A stretch of DNA of 41,300 nucleotides from DAOTVC01 sp034437215 (GCA_034437215.1 DAOTVC010000085.1:1-41300); one strand, 5' to 3'; counted from the first letter of the stretch, positions 1 to 8,397 are shown. The notes: generated from the letters alone by a model not told the origin. Program-made: numbers and translations.

Positions 1-68
1 GCGTGCTAGACATCCTCGACCCGATGCGATAGCCCTAATGCCACGAGCGACGACTGCTGAAGTTCGTG

Positions 69-74
69 TATAAT
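69..74 (+). promoter_or_regulatory. Possible -10 box upstream of the histidine kinase
   Basis: A TATAAT hexamer lies about 50 bases before the kinase start. No convincing -35 hexamer is visible 16-18 bases upstream. The first 125 bases of the window hold no other gene that I can support. Confidence 0.4.
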
Positions 75-125
75 AGGTTATGAATGCGTTTGAACGCGAT
101 AAAGTATACTAGATGGGGCTGAAGT

Positions 126-2798
126 ATGAACGAGACCGAGAAGACGATCCATGTGCTCTCCATCGAGGATCACCTGGCGGACGCGCGCCTCATCCAGATC
201 TACCTGGACGAGGCGCAGTCCCTGGGCTGGAACCTCCCCTTCTTCGACGTGGAGCGCGTGCCGACGCTGGAGAAGGGGCTCGCGCGCCTCGCAGAGGGCG
301 GTGTGGACGTGGTGCTCACCGACCTGGATCTGCCCGACAGCAGCGCGGACGAGACCTTCAGCACGCTGCACCTGCGCTATCCCGGCGTGCCCATCGTGGT
401 GCTGACGGGGCGCGAGGATCAGAGGCTGGCCCAGGAGACGGTTCGTGCCGGGGCGGAGGACTACCTCTTCAAGCGGGAGCTGAACGGCTCCCTCCTGGCC
501 CACGCGCTGATCTACGCCCTGGAGCGGCAGCAGGCCAAGGTGGCCCTCCGGAAGGCCCACAACGAGCTGGAGAAGCGGGTGGAGGAGCGCACGGCGGAGC
601 TGCGTGAGTCGGAGGCGCGCTGGCGCTCGCTGGTGCAGAACTCCCCCGACTTCATCGTGACCATCGACGCCGGTGGCAGGATACTCACCGTGAACCGGAC
701 CAGCCCCCGGGAGGAGCGAAGCGCGATCCTCGGCTCGCAGGCCCTGGACTTCGTGTCACCGGAGGAGCGGGAGCGCTACCGCGAGTTCCTCTCCCGTACC
801 TTTCAGGAACGCACCCCGGGCGTGCTCGAGGCGGAGATTGCCGACGGGCGCATCTTTCTGATCCGCTGCGTGCCCCTGCCGCAGGGTGAGGAGGCCATGG
901 TGATCGCTACGGACGTCACCGAGTGGCGGCGCACGGAGACGGCGCTGGCGGAGGCCCACGAGCGCTTCGCCCTCTTCATGGACCGGCTGCCGGGCAGCGT
1001 CTTTATCAACGATCAGGGGGGGCGGGTGCTCTACGCCAACACCTACCAGCGGGAGCACTTCTGTGATGACGACTGCACGGGGCAGCGGTTGGAGGCGTTC
1101 TTCCCCGAAGATCTGGCCGCGGAGCTGGTGGCCAACAGCCGGCGGGCGCTGAAGGAGGGCTCCTTTACCGTCCTGGAGAGCATCCCCTGCAAGGACGGCG
1201 TCACGCGCACCTACCGCACGACGAAGTTCCCCCTCTCCCGCTCCGGAGAGCCGGATCTCATCGGCGGGGTGGGGCTGGACGTCTCGACCCTCCGGGAGGT
1301 GGAGCGGGCCCTGGAGTCCTCGCAGGAGCAGCTGCGCCAGATCATCGACCGGGCTCCCGCTCTCATCACGCTCCTGGACGAAGAGGCGCGCTACCTGAGG
1401 GTCAATCAGGCCGTCGCCGATCTCTTCGATACGACGCCCGAGGCGCTCGTCGGTCATGCCGTCGAGGAGCTCTTCTCTCCCGAGACCGCGGCGCTCTTCC
1501 GGGAGCGCATACGCAGGGTTTTCGAAGGCGGCAGCGTCCTCGAGGTTCGGGACAAGTTGACCATCGCGGGGGAGGTGCGGCACTACGCCTCTGTTCTTTT
1601 CCCGCTCCTCGATGAGGCGGGGGCGCCCTACGTCGTGGCGAGTATGGCGAAGGACGTGACGCACCGGCGGCAGGTCGAGGCCGCACTGCGGCGCAGCCGG
1701 GAGCGGCTGACCAAGGCCGAGGAGACGGCCCACCTGGGCAGCTGGGAGGTCGATCTTGTCACGAACGCCTGCGAGTGGTCGGACGAGTTCTTCCGGATCT
1801 GCGGCTTCGAGCCGGGGGCCTTCGTGCCCACGTTGGAGCAGGGGATGGCGGTCATCCACCCGGAGGATCGGGAGCGGGCGACCGCGGCACTGACCCGGGC
1901 TATTGAGGGGGGCGGCGTCTACGACATCGAGAAGCGGATCGTGCGCCCCGACGGCAGCGTCCGTTACGTCCACTCCCTGGGACAGGTGCTCTACGACAAG
2001 GAGGGGACCCCTGTCCGGCTCATCGGCTCCTTCCTGGATATCACCGAGCGCAAGCTGGCGGAGATTCAGGCGGAGCGCTACGCCGCCGAGCTGCAGCGTA
2101 GCAACCAGGAGCTGCAGCAGTTCGCGCACACCATCTCCCACGATCTGCGGGCGCCCCTCCGGACGGTGGAGGGCTTTCTCGAGCTGCTGGTCCGGCGCCA
2201 TGGGACCTACTTCGAGCCGGAGGCTCAGGAGTTCGTCGATCTTGTCGTGGACGAGGTGCAGAGGATGCAGCAGATGATCCAGGGGCTGCTGGACTTCTCC
2301 CGCGTGGAGACCCAGGGACGGGCCCTCTCGCCCGTCGACAGCGGCGCCGTCCTGGAGCGGGTGTTGAACTCGCTGCGGAAGGATGTGGCGGAGCACGAGG
2401 TAAATATCACCTTCGATTCCCTGCCCGTCGTGCTGGCGGACGAGGTGCAGCTCAGCCTCGTCTTCCAGAACCTCCTCGACAACGCCATCAAGTTCCGGGA
2501 CGGGGCGACGCCGCCGCGGGTGCAGATCGCGGCCGAGCGCCGGGACGGTTTCTGGCTCTTCTCGGTGCGCGATAATGGTATCGGCATCCCCTCCGACCCA
2601 GATCAAGGCGAACGAATCTTCGAAGTCTTCCAGCGCCTACACCCCTCGGACGCCTACCCCGGGATGGGGATCGGCTTGGCTCTCTGCAAACGTATCGTGG
2701 AGCGTCACGGCGGCCGCATCTGGGTGGAGTCGGCGCCGGGCGAGGGCGCGACCTTCTACTTCACCCTCAAAGAGTTCGTAGTGAGCGACGGAGCGTGA
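126..2798 (+). CDS. REC-PAS(x4)-histidine kinase hybrid sensor
   Basis: Predicted soluble two-component sensor kinase of 890 aa that autophosphorylates on His and carries its own N-terminal receiver. Residues 1-125 are a receiver domain with Asp66 in VVLTDLDLPD as phosphoacceptor and a Lys in the LFKREL strand. A coiled coil follows (about 135-160), then about four PAS/PAC modules (roughly 165-280, 285-400, 405-525, 530-655). A HisKA segment has the H box FAHTISHDLRAP with His672. The HATPase domain shows NLLDNAIKF, DNGIGI and GMGIGLALCKR. There is no transmembrane segment, so the signal is probably cytoplasmic or passed in by phosphotransfer to the receiver. The start is ATG with only a weak purine-rich upstream stretch. 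The last codons (FVVSDGA) and the stop lie inside a REP-like palindrome, so the natural C-terminus may have been altered. The partner regulator is unknown; the single-domain regulators near 33 kb are possible but distant. Confidence 0.93.
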   Translation: MNETEKTIHVLSIEDHLADARLIQIYLDEAQSLGWNLPFFDVERVPTLEKGLARLAEGGVDVVLTDLDLPDSSADETFSTLHLRYPGVPIVVLTGREDQRLAQETVRAGAEDYLFKRELNGSLLAHALIYALERQQAKVALRKAHNELEKRVEERTAELRESEARWRSLVQNSPDFIVTIDAGGRILTVNRTSPREERSAILGSQALDFVSPEERERYREFLSRTFQERTPGVLEAEIADGRIFLIRCVPLPQGEEAMVIATDVTEWRRTETALAEAHERFALFMDRLPGSVFINDQGGRVLYANTYQREHFCDDDCTGQRLEAFFPEDLAAELVANSRRALKEGSFTVLESIPCKDGVTRTYRTTKFPLSRSGEPDLIGGVGLDVSTLREVERALESSQEQLRQIIDRAPALITLLDEEARYLRVNQAVADLFDTTPEALVGHAVEELFSPETAALFRERIRRVFEGGSVLEVRDKLTIAGEVRHYASVLFPLLDEAGAPYVVASMAKDVTHRRQVEAALRRSRERLTKAEETAHLGSWEVDLVTNACEWSDEFFRICGFEPGAFVPTLEQGMAVIHPEDRERATAALTRAIEGGGVYDIEKRIVRPDGSVRYVHSLGQVLYDKEGTPVRLIGSFLDITERKLAEIQAERYAAELQRSNQELQQFAHTISHDLRAPLRTVEGFLELLVRRHGTYFEPEAQEFVDLVVDEVQRMQQMIQGLLDFSRVETQGRALSPVDSGAVLERVLNSLRKDVAEHEVNITFDSLPVVLADEVQLSLVFQNLLDNAIKFRDGATPPRVQIAAERRDGFWLFSVRDNGIGIPSDPDQGERIFEVFQRLHPSDAYPGMGIGLALCKRIVERHGGRIWVESAPGEGATFYFTLKEFVVSDGA

Positions 2799-2856
2799 GC
2801 GGAGTCGCGTGAACGGCACTCCGGCTAACAGCTGCGTGCCCGCTTGGACTACGAAC
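2774..2856. repeat. REP-like double-hairpin element, copy 1
   Basis: An 83-base palindromic unit with ends GTTCGTAGT and ACTACGAAC, an exact 9-base inverted pair. Inside are two further hairpins, GCGAC/GTCGC and GGCAC/GTGCC. It starts inside the kinase gene and supplies its last codons and TGA stop. It is adjacent to a second copy and is the same family as the elements near 9.8, 21.3 and 31.4 kb. Confidence 0.8.
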
Positions 2857-2859
2857 GGG

Positions 2860-2936
2860 GTTCGTAGTGAGCGACGGAGCGCGAGCGGAGTCGCGTCACG
2901 GCACTCCGCCTGACGGCTACGTGCCTTACTACGAGC
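2860..2936. repeat. REP-like double-hairpin element, copy 2
   Basis: A second unit directly after copy 1, with ends GTTCGTAGT and ACTACGAGC and the same inner arms GCGAC/GTCGC and GGCAC/GTGCC. The first 45 or so bases are nearly identical to copy 1; the part between the second pair of arms differs. The tandem arrangement resembles a BIME-type pair of REP units. Confidence 0.8.
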
Positions 2937-2974
2937 GAAAGGTACCCAGGGTATTCCACCCTCTCATCTTCTAA

Positions 2975-3006
2975 TTGCTGGTCTTCCCCTCGCTCTGTGT
3001 TATAAT
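2975..3006 (+). promoter_or_regulatory. Probable promoter of tig
   Basis: TATAAT at 3001-3006 lies 32 bases before the tig start. The best -35 candidate, TTGCTG at 2975-2980, has a long 20-base spacer, so the -10 box is the stronger part of this call. Confidence 0.55.
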
Positions 3007-3038
3007 CCTCTTGATATGTCACAGGGAGGTTAACATCC

Positions 3039-4439
3039 GTGTTCGAACTGAAAAAGGAAATTCTCGATACCCACGAAGCGCTGCTGACCATCGACGTCGC
3101 TGAGAAGGCCGCCCAAGATGCGATGCAGAAGGCCGCCCGCCAGATCGCGCGGGAGATCAATATCCCCGGTTTCCGGAAGGGCAAGGCGCCCTACCGGGTC
3201 GTCGTCAACATGGTCGGTGAGGAGGCCGTCCGCCAGGAGGCCGTCGAAGTCCTGATCGACAAGATCTACCCCAAGGCCCTGGAGCAGGCGGAGCTCGTCC
3301 CCTACGCTCCGGGTGACCTGGAGGATGTGGACCTCGAGGCGATGCACTTCGTCATTCGCGTGCCCCTCATGCCCGTCGTGGATCTGGGCGACTATGAGGA
3401 GCTGCGGATGGAGCCGTCCGAGCCCGAGGTGACCCAGGAGGAGCTGGACGCCGCCCTGGAGGATGTGCGCCAGGAGGCCGCCGTGCTGACCCTCGTGGAG
3501 CGGCCCGCCGAGCTGGGCGACCAGGTCATCCTCTCCTACCTCGAGGGCCAGGTCGAGGGCGAGGTCATCGTCCACGACCACGACGTCGAGGTCGTGCTCG
3601 ACAAGGAGATTCCCTTTATCTCCGCCGACTTCGTCGAGGCCCTCGTGGGAATGAGTGAGGAGGAGGATAAGGTCTTCACCATCACCCTGCCCGAGGATCT
3701 CTCCGAGGAGGAGCTGCGGGGGAAGGAGGCCGACTTCGAGGTCACCGTCGCCGAGGTCTACGAGCGGCTGGTGCCCGAGTTGGACGACGCCCTGGCGAGC
3801 GCCGTGGGCAACTTCGAGACCTTCGCGGAGCTGCAGGAGGCGGTCCGCGAGGATCTGCTGGCGCACAAGGCGGAGCACGCGCGGGAGGATTACCTGGACG
3901 CGCTGATGGACGCGCTGGTGGAAGGGGCCGAGACGGTCGCTTATCCGCCCATCATGCTGGAGGAGGAGATTGACGCCCTCGTGGAGCAAATGCAAGAGGA
4001 CGCGGTGCACCGCTACAAGGTGAAGTGGGAGGACTTCCTGCGCCTGCAGGGGCTGACGGAGGAGGATCTGCGCGAGCAGTTCCGCCCGCAGGCCGAGGAG
4101 CGTCTGGAGCGCGGACTGGTCCTCTCCGAGTTCGCCCAGGCGACCGGAGTCGAGGTTCTCGACGAGGAGGTGCAGGACGAGATCGATACTCTTCTGGCGG
4201 TCACCGGCGTCGCCGAGAGCCATCCGGAGGCCGCGGAGTCTCTCAGTCTGGACTCCGATCTGGCCCGCTCGATGCGCTCCCGCCTGATAGGACGCCGCAC
4301 GATGCAGAACCTGGAGCGGCTGGCCCAGGGGCTGCCCCTGGAGCCGGAGTTCAAGGATCTCGAGGAAGAGGGCGTCGAGCCGGCGGAGGAGCCGGAGGAC
4401 GGAAATCTGGAGGCCGAGGAGCCGGCCGAGAGCGAGTAA
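3039..4439 (+). CDS. tig: Trigger factor, ribosome-bound chaperone
   Basis: Predicted trigger factor (466 aa), which binds the ribosome exit tunnel and shields nascent chains. The N-terminal domain carries the ribosome-docking signature GFRKGKAP at residues 44-51. A central FKBP-type PPIase-like domain occupies about 155-240 (from ELGDQVILSY to FEVTVAEVYE), followed by a long helical, very acidic substrate-binding region and a Glu-rich tail. Length is near the family's usual 430-470 aa. The start is GTG, chosen because GGGAGG sits about 10 bases upstream. It is followed after 83 bases by clpP, the common tig-clpP order, but no clpX follows here. Confidence 0.96.
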   Translation: MFELKKEILDTHEALLTIDVAEKAAQDAMQKAARQIAREINIPGFRKGKAPYRVVVNMVGEEAVRQEAVEVLIDKIYPKALEQAELVPYAPGDLEDVDLEAMHFVIRVPLMPVVDLGDYEELRMEPSEPEVTQEELDAALEDVRQEAAVLTLVERPAELGDQVILSYLEGQVEGEVIVHDHDVEVVLDKEIPFISADFVEALVGMSEEEDKVFTITLPEDLSEEELRGKEADFEVTVAEVYERLVPELDDALASAVGNFETFAELQEAVREDLLAHKAEHAREDYLDALMDALVEGAETVAYPPIMLEEEIDALVEQMQEDAVHRYKVKWEDFLRLQGLTEEDLREQFRPQAEERLERGLVLSEFAQATGVEVLDEEVQDEIDTLLAVTGVAESHPEAAESLSLDSDLARSMRSRLIGRRTMQNLERLAQGLPLEPEFKDLEEEGVEPAEEPEDGNLEAEEPAESE

Positions 4440-4522
4440 TCGCGCTCCTGCCTGCGCTCCTGCCCGCAGTACTGACAGAGTTTACGGTCCGCGAGACCTT
4501 AGAAGTTTGGAGTTACGAGAGC

Positions 4523-5146
4523 ATGAAGGATCGCACAGAGTTCACAATGGGCCTGGTGCCCATGGTCATCGAGAGCACGGGGCGGGGCGAGCGCGCCTAC
4601 GACATCTACTCCCTGCTCCTGAAGAACCGCATCATCTTCCTGGGGACGCCCATCAACTCCCAGGTCGCCAACCTGATCGTGGCACAGCTCCTCTTCCTCG
4701 ACCGGGAGGATCCCGAGCGGGAGATCTCCCTCTACATCCACTCGCCGGGCGGCGAGATCGCCGCCGGGCTCGCCATCTACGACACCCTGCAGCTGATCAA
4801 CGCGCCCGTCTCCACCATGGCGGTGGGGATGAGCGCGAGCATGGCCGCCATCCTGCTGACGGCGGGGACGCCGGGCCGGCGCTACGCGCTCCCCCACTCC
4901 ACCATCCTGCTGCACCAGCCCTCGGGCGGCGTGCAGGGGCAGGCGGCGGACATCGAGATCGCGGCGCGGGAGATCCTGCGCATGCGCGACCTGATCAACG
5001 AGATCCTCAAGCGTCACACCCGGTTGACCGACGAGCAGATCGACAAGTTCACCGACCGCGACTTCTACATGACGGCCCAGGAGGCCGCCGAGTACGGGGT
5101 GGTGGACCAGGTGCTGGAGTCGACGGAGGACAGGGAGAATAAGTGA
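4523..5146 (+). CDS. clpP: ATP-dependent Clp protease proteolytic subunit
   Basis: Serine peptidase subunit (207 aa) that forms the tetradecameric proteolytic chamber and works with ClpX or ClpA/C ATPases. The catalytic triad is visible: Ser106 in GMSASMAA, His131 in ILLHQPSGG and Asp180 in FTDRD. The N-terminal LVPMVIESTGRGERAYDIYS block is typical of mature ClpP. I chose the ATG at 4523; an in-frame ATG at 4547 is an alternative, and neither has a strong ribosome site. The open frame extends upstream into tig but that part is a shadow. It probably shares the tig transcript. The ClpX gene usually found next is absent from the window. Confidence 0.97.
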   Translation: MKDRTEFTMGLVPMVIESTGRGERAYDIYSLLLKNRIIFLGTPINSQVANLIVAQLLFLDREDPEREISLYIHSPGGEIAAGLAIYDTLQLINAPVSTMAVGMSASMAAILLTAGTPGRRYALPHSTILLHQPSGGVQGQAADIEIAAREILRMRDLINEILKRHTRLTDEQIDKFTDRDFYMTAQEAAEYGVVDQVLESTEDRENK

Positions 5147-5157
5147 CATTTGATGCT

Positions 5158-5188
5158 GGGGGGGGATTACATTCCCCCCTCGCGTTCT
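5158..5188 (+). terminator. Possible terminator hairpin after clpP
   Basis: A run of eight G (5158-5165) pairs with six C (5174-5179) across a short A/T loop, followed by a pyrimidine-rich stretch (ttctattt). The U-tract is imperfect. Confidence 0.5.
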
Positions 5189-5202
5189 ATTTCTCCCGGA
5201 CT

Positions 5203-5208
5203 TATAAT
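5203..5208 (+). promoter_or_regulatory. -10 box for the acyl-CoA synthetase gene
   Basis: TATAAT 48 bases before the GTG start, directly after the clpP hairpin. The -35 region is poor. Confidence 0.5.
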
Positions 5209-5255
5209 TTAGACTATATGGAAGTAAGTGAATTGTAGCTCTAGGAGGACAAAAC

Positions 5256-7370
5256 GTGGATCGCGAAGTCTTAGATGGCCTCTTGCGGCCAAATTCCATT
5301 GCCGTCATCGGTGCCTCCAACACCGAGGGCAAGATCGGCTACACCGTCGTTGAGAACCTGAAGAAGAGCGGGTACGCCGGAGATGTCTACCCCATCAACC
5401 CCGGAGAGGACGAGGTCCAGGGCCTCAAGGCGTACGGCAGCGTCCTCGACGTGCCCGGCGACATCGACGCCGCCGTGGTGATCGTTCCCGCGAAGATCGT
5501 TCCCAAGGTCGCCGAGGAGTGCGGTAAGAAGGGCGTGAAGGGCCTCATCGTTATCGCCTCCGGTTTCAGCGAGGTGGGACAGGAGGATCTGGAGCGGGAG
5601 GTGGTCGAGACGGCGCACGGGTACGGGATGCGCGTGCTCGGCCCCAACATCGTGGGGATTCTCTCCAACTCCTACGACTGCAACGCCTCCTTTGCCCCCT
5701 TCCTGCCCCTCGAGGGGAAGGCGGCGCTGGTCTCCCAGAGCGGCGCGCTGCTCATTGCCATCGACGCCGCTACCTACACCCGTCGCGTGGGCTTCGACAA
5801 GCTCATCTCCATCGGTAACATGTCGGACGTGAACTTCGCCGATCTGGTGGCCTGGCTGGGTGCCGACGACAACACCGCCTGTATCTCCCTCTACATCGAG
5901 GGGCTGAAGGATGGGCGGAAGTTCATCAACAACTCGCTGCAGGCCGGCAAGCCCATTATCGCCCTGAAGTCGGGCGTCTCGGCTCACGGTGCGGCGGCGG
6001 CCGCCTCCCACACCGGTTCCCTGGCCGGTTCGGGCAAGATCTACGAGGCGGCCTTCGAGCAGGCCGGGGTCGTGCGCGCCTCCGACCTGAACAACCTTTT
6101 CGATCGCACCCTCGTGCTTTCGCTGCAGCCCCCCATGCAGGGCGACAACCTGCTCATCATCACCAACGGTGGGGGTGTGGGCGTCTTGGCGACGGACGCC
6201 GCGGAGCGCTTCGGCGTGCCCCTGCGCTTTGCGCCCGAGGAGGTGCAGACCGAACTGCAGAAGCACATGCCCGAGTTTGGCTCTGCCAAAAACCCCGTCG
6301 ACCTCACGGGCATGGCGGGCCGGGAGTGGTACCAGGATTCGGTACGCTACGCCATCGCCCACGACTGGGTGGATGGGCTGGTGGTGCTCTACTGCGAGAC
6401 GGCGATGACCGATCCCCTCGACATCGCCCAGGGGATCAAGGCGGCGCTGGACGACGCCGGAGTGGAGGGCAAGCCGGTGACCGTCTCCTTCGTCGGGGGC
6501 GAGCAGTCCGAGGAAGCCATGCAGTGGCTGGTGGAGAATGGCGTTCCTGCCTACGACGCGCCGGACGTCGCCGTCAACGCCATCGCCGCCCTGCGGGAGT
6601 ACGCGCAGAACCGCCAACTCTCCGCCGAGCCCTTCACGCGCTACGAGGACGTGGACGAGGAGGCGGCCCGGGCCGTCATCGCCCGCGTGCGGGAGAACCA
6701 CTGCTGCGGTCTGACGGAGATCGAGTCGAAGAAGGTCTTCAGGGCCTACGGACTCCCCGTCGCCAAGACGGAGCTGGCGACGAGCGAGGAGGAGGCCGTG
6801 CGGCTGGCCGAGGAGGTCGGCTACCCCATCGTGATGAAGATCGTCTCTCCGGACATCCTCCACAAGTCGGACGCCGGTGGCGTCAAGGTCGAGATCAACG
6901 ACGCCGACGAGGTGCGCGAGGCCTACGGTACCATCATGGCCAACGCCCAGGAGTACAAGGCCGACGCCGACATCCAGGGCATCGCCATCCAGGAGATGGC
7001 CCCCTGGGCCACCGAGGTCATCCTCGGCTCCGTGAACGATCCCACCTTCGGCCCGACGGTGATGTTCGGTCTGGGCGGCATCTTCGTGGAGATCCTCAAG
7101 GACGTCACCTTCCGCGTCGCCCCCGTCGCCCCGGAGCAGGCGCGGCGGATGTTCGACGACATCAAGGGGGCGCCCATCCTGGCCGGCGCCCGGGGCGAGG
7201 AGCCGCGCGACCGCCAGGCGCTGGCGGAGGTGCTCAGCCGCTACTCCCAGATGATCTACGACCTCAGGGACGAGATCTCCGAGTCGGACGCCAATCCCGT
7301 CCTGGTCTACGCGGAGGGAGAGGGCGTCATCGTCGTCGACGCACGGATCATCCTGAAGGAAGAGAAGTAG
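5256..7370 (+). CDS. ADP-forming acetate/acyl-CoA ligase, fused alpha-beta
   Basis: Nucleotide diphosphate-forming acyl-CoA synthetase (704 aa) that interconverts acyl-CoA + ADP + Pi and acid + ATP + CoA, giving substrate-level ATP from acetyl-CoA or related thioesters. The N-terminal CoA-binding Rossmann domain begins SIAVIGASNTEGKIGY. The succinyl-CoA-ligase-like domains follow, with the phosphohistidine His252 in ASHTGSLAGSGK. The C-terminal ATP-grasp half (from about residue 480) has IVMKIVSPDILHKSDAGGV with a second conserved His. Alpha and beta parts, separate in some archaea, are fused here. Start GTG with AGGAGG six bases upstream. It is single-gene, with its own -10 box and a strong terminator. 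Substrate (acetate versus branched or aryl acids) cannot be read from the sequence. Confidence 0.93.
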   Translation: MDREVLDGLLRPNSIAVIGASNTEGKIGYTVVENLKKSGYAGDVYPINPGEDEVQGLKAYGSVLDVPGDIDAAVVIVPAKIVPKVAEECGKKGVKGLIVIASGFSEVGQEDLEREVVETAHGYGMRVLGPNIVGILSNSYDCNASFAPFLPLEGKAALVSQSGALLIAIDAATYTRRVGFDKLISIGNMSDVNFADLVAWLGADDNTACISLYIEGLKDGRKFINNSLQAGKPIIALKSGVSAHGAAAAASHTGSLAGSGKIYEAAFEQAGVVRASDLNNLFDRTLVLSLQPPMQGDNLLIITNGGGVGVLATDAAERFGVPLRFAPEEVQTELQKHMPEFGSAKNPVDLTGMAGREWYQDSVRYAIAHDWVDGLVVLYCETAMTDPLDIAQGIKAALDDAGVEGKPVTVSFVGGEQSEEAMQWLVENGVPAYDAPDVAVNAIAALREYAQNRQLSAEPFTRYEDVDEEAARAVIARVRENHCCGLTEIESKKVFRAYGLPVAKTELATSEEEAVRLAEEVGYPIVMKIVSPDILHKSDAGGVKVEINDADEVREAYGTIMANAQEYKADADIQGIAIQEMAPWATEVILGSVNDPTFGPTVMFGLGGIFVEILKDVTFRVAPVAPEQARRMFDDIKGAPILAGARGEEPRDRQALAEVLSRYSQMIYDLRDEISESDANPVLVYAEGEGVIVVDARIILKEEK

Positions 7371-7390
7371 CATTCGCTATCGAGATCGAA

Positions 7391-7418
7391 GCCGCCCGGA
7401 GCCCCGGGCGGCTTTTTT
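7391..7418 (+). terminator. Rho-independent terminator of the acyl-CoA ligase gene
   Basis: Perfect nine-pair stem GCCGCCCGG/CCGGGCGGC with loop AGCC, followed by six T. Confidence 0.93.
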
Positions 7419-7421
7419 ATA

Positions 7422-7487
7422 GGCCGGGTCGAGGCCGGGTCGAGGCAGAGTTGAGGCCGGGTCGAGGCCGGGTTGAGGCCGGGTCGC
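7422..7487. repeat. Six tandem 11-bp repeats
   Basis: Six consecutive 11-base units, consensus GGCCGGGTCGA. Units 1, 2 and 4 are identical; unit 3 (GGCAGAGTTGA) is the most diverged. The array sits right after the terminator and before the -10 box of the DedA gene. Confidence 0.9.
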
Positions 7488-7516
7488 AGGTGCGTTCGCC
7501 TTCCTACCGAATATGG

Positions 7517-7522
7517 TATAAT
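7517..7522 (+). promoter_or_regulatory. -10 box upstream of the DedA gene, abutted by a 97-bp element
   Basis: TATAAT whose last four bases overlap the left target duplication of the 97-bp element at 7529-7625. A transcript from here would begin inside the element. No clear -35 hexamer is seen. Confidence 0.5.
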
Positions 7523-7528
7523 CTCTTG

Positions 7529-7625
7529 GGTGTGTTTTAGCCCAGTTGGAATCTATCCCTGGCTGAAACGTGAGGATCTCACATTTTACGTTTCACGCTT
7601 CGGTTTAACTCAACTGAAACACACC
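7529..7625 (+). mobile_element. 97-bp MITE-like element, copy A
   Basis: Non-coding 97-base element beginning GGTGTGTTTT and ending GAAACACACC (terminal inverted repeats 9 of 10). It is flanked by TAATCTCTTG (7519-7528) and TAATCTTTTC (7626-7635), an imperfect 10-base target duplication (8/10). It matches copy B (15258-15354, opposite strand) without gaps at 81 of 97 positions. A central GAAACGTGAGG / TTTTACGTTTC palindrome gives an inner hairpin. It lies in the leader of the DedA gene. Confidence 0.87.
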
Positions 7626-7682
7626 TAATCTTTTCTTGTGTCGTTCTCGAGATACGAATTTTACGCACTTGAGGGGGTATGG

Positions 7683-8336
7683 ATGGGTTTTAGTGAATTT
7701 CTTGACGGCGTCGCCGTCTGGGTCCAGGGGATCATCCGGGCGATGGGTTATCCGGGTCTGGGCATGGTCATGTTCCTCGAAAACGTCTTTCCTCCGATTC
7801 CCTCGGAGGCGGTGCTGCCCATGGCGGGCTGGCTCGCTTACGAGAAGGAGCGCGGCTTCACCCTCTTGGGGGTGACCCTGGTGGGGATGGTCGGCTCGGT
7901 GGCGGGCGCGCTGGTCTTCTACGCCCTGGGTTACTGGTTCGGCGAGGAGCGGGTGCGCTTTCTCATGCAGCGCTACGGGAAGTGGTTCCTGCTCTCCGAG
8001 AAGGATTTCGACACGGCTCTCGCCTGGTTTGAGCGTCACGGGGAGCTGGTCATCTTCTTCGGGCGGATGGTTCCCATCGTTCGCAGCCTCATCTCCATCC
8101 CGGCCGGCCTCGCCTCCATGAACTTGCCCCGCTTTTCCCTCTACACGGCAATAGGGACGGGACTGTGGAGCTTCCTCCTGGCCCTCGCCGGCTACCTGCT
8201 GGGGCAGAACTGGCCCCTCGTCATGGAGTGGGTAGGTCGTTACGAGAAGGTGGTGCTGGCGCTCGTCGTCGTGGCGGCGGTGGTCTTCGTCGTCTCCCGC
8301 TTGCGACAGCGCACTCGGGTTTCCAACACCGTCTGA
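7683..8336 (+). CDS. DedA family membrane protein
   Basis: Polytopic inner-membrane protein (217 aa) of the DedA/SNARE-associated family, whose members act in membrane lipid homeostasis and are implicated in undecaprenyl-phosphate or phospholipid scrambling. Seen: the N-terminal amphipathic region, FLENVFPPIPSEAVLPMAG (family E...PPIPSE motif), a Gly-rich helix, the conserved FFGRMVPIVRSLISIPAG and two C-terminal membrane segments before a basic tail. I chose ATG 7683, residue 16 of the longest frame, because GAGGGGG lies five bases upstream. The longer GTG form at 7638 has no ribosome site and would begin at the edge of the inserted element. The exact substrate is unknown. Confidence 0.9.
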   Translation: MGFSEFLDGVAVWVQGIIRAMGYPGLGMVMFLENVFPPIPSEAVLPMAGWLAYEKERGFTLLGVTLVGMVGSVAGALVFYALGYWFGEERVRFLMQRYGKWFLLSEKDFDTALAWFERHGELVIFFGRMVPIVRSLISIPAGLASMNLPRFSLYTAIGTGLWSFLLALAGYLLGQNWPLVMEWVGRYEKVVLALVVVAAVVFVVSRLRQRTRVSNTV

Positions 8337-8377
8337 TTCGGATTCTTGATTCCCGATTCTATGATTCTCGATTCATA
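8335..8377. repeat. Degenerate GATTC direct repeats
   Basis: Six GATTC words follow one another at 6-8 base spacing between the DedA stop codon and the asnS ribosome site. No function is evident. Confidence 0.6.
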
Positions 8378-8397
8378 ACCAAAGAAGGAGGTCCGGC

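Noticed and set aside
756..2606. 616-aa minus-strand frame opposite the histidine kinase
   Set aside because: Same cause. No motifs, and it is opposite clear PAS and HisKA domains.
4025..4522. N-terminal extension of ClpP reaching into tig
   Set aside because: The extension is a shifted reading of tig and is Arg/Gly-rich. ClpP homology begins at about 4523-4550.
5271..7373. 700-aa open frame on the minus strand opposite the acyl-CoA ligase gene
   Set aside because: A shadow frame caused by high third-position GC. It is rich in Gly, His, Val, Leu and Asp without domains, and the plus-strand protein is unmistakable.
7422..7487. CRISPR array
   Set aside because: The units are 11 bases with no spacers, and no cas genes are in the window. 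No CRISPR was seen elsewhere.
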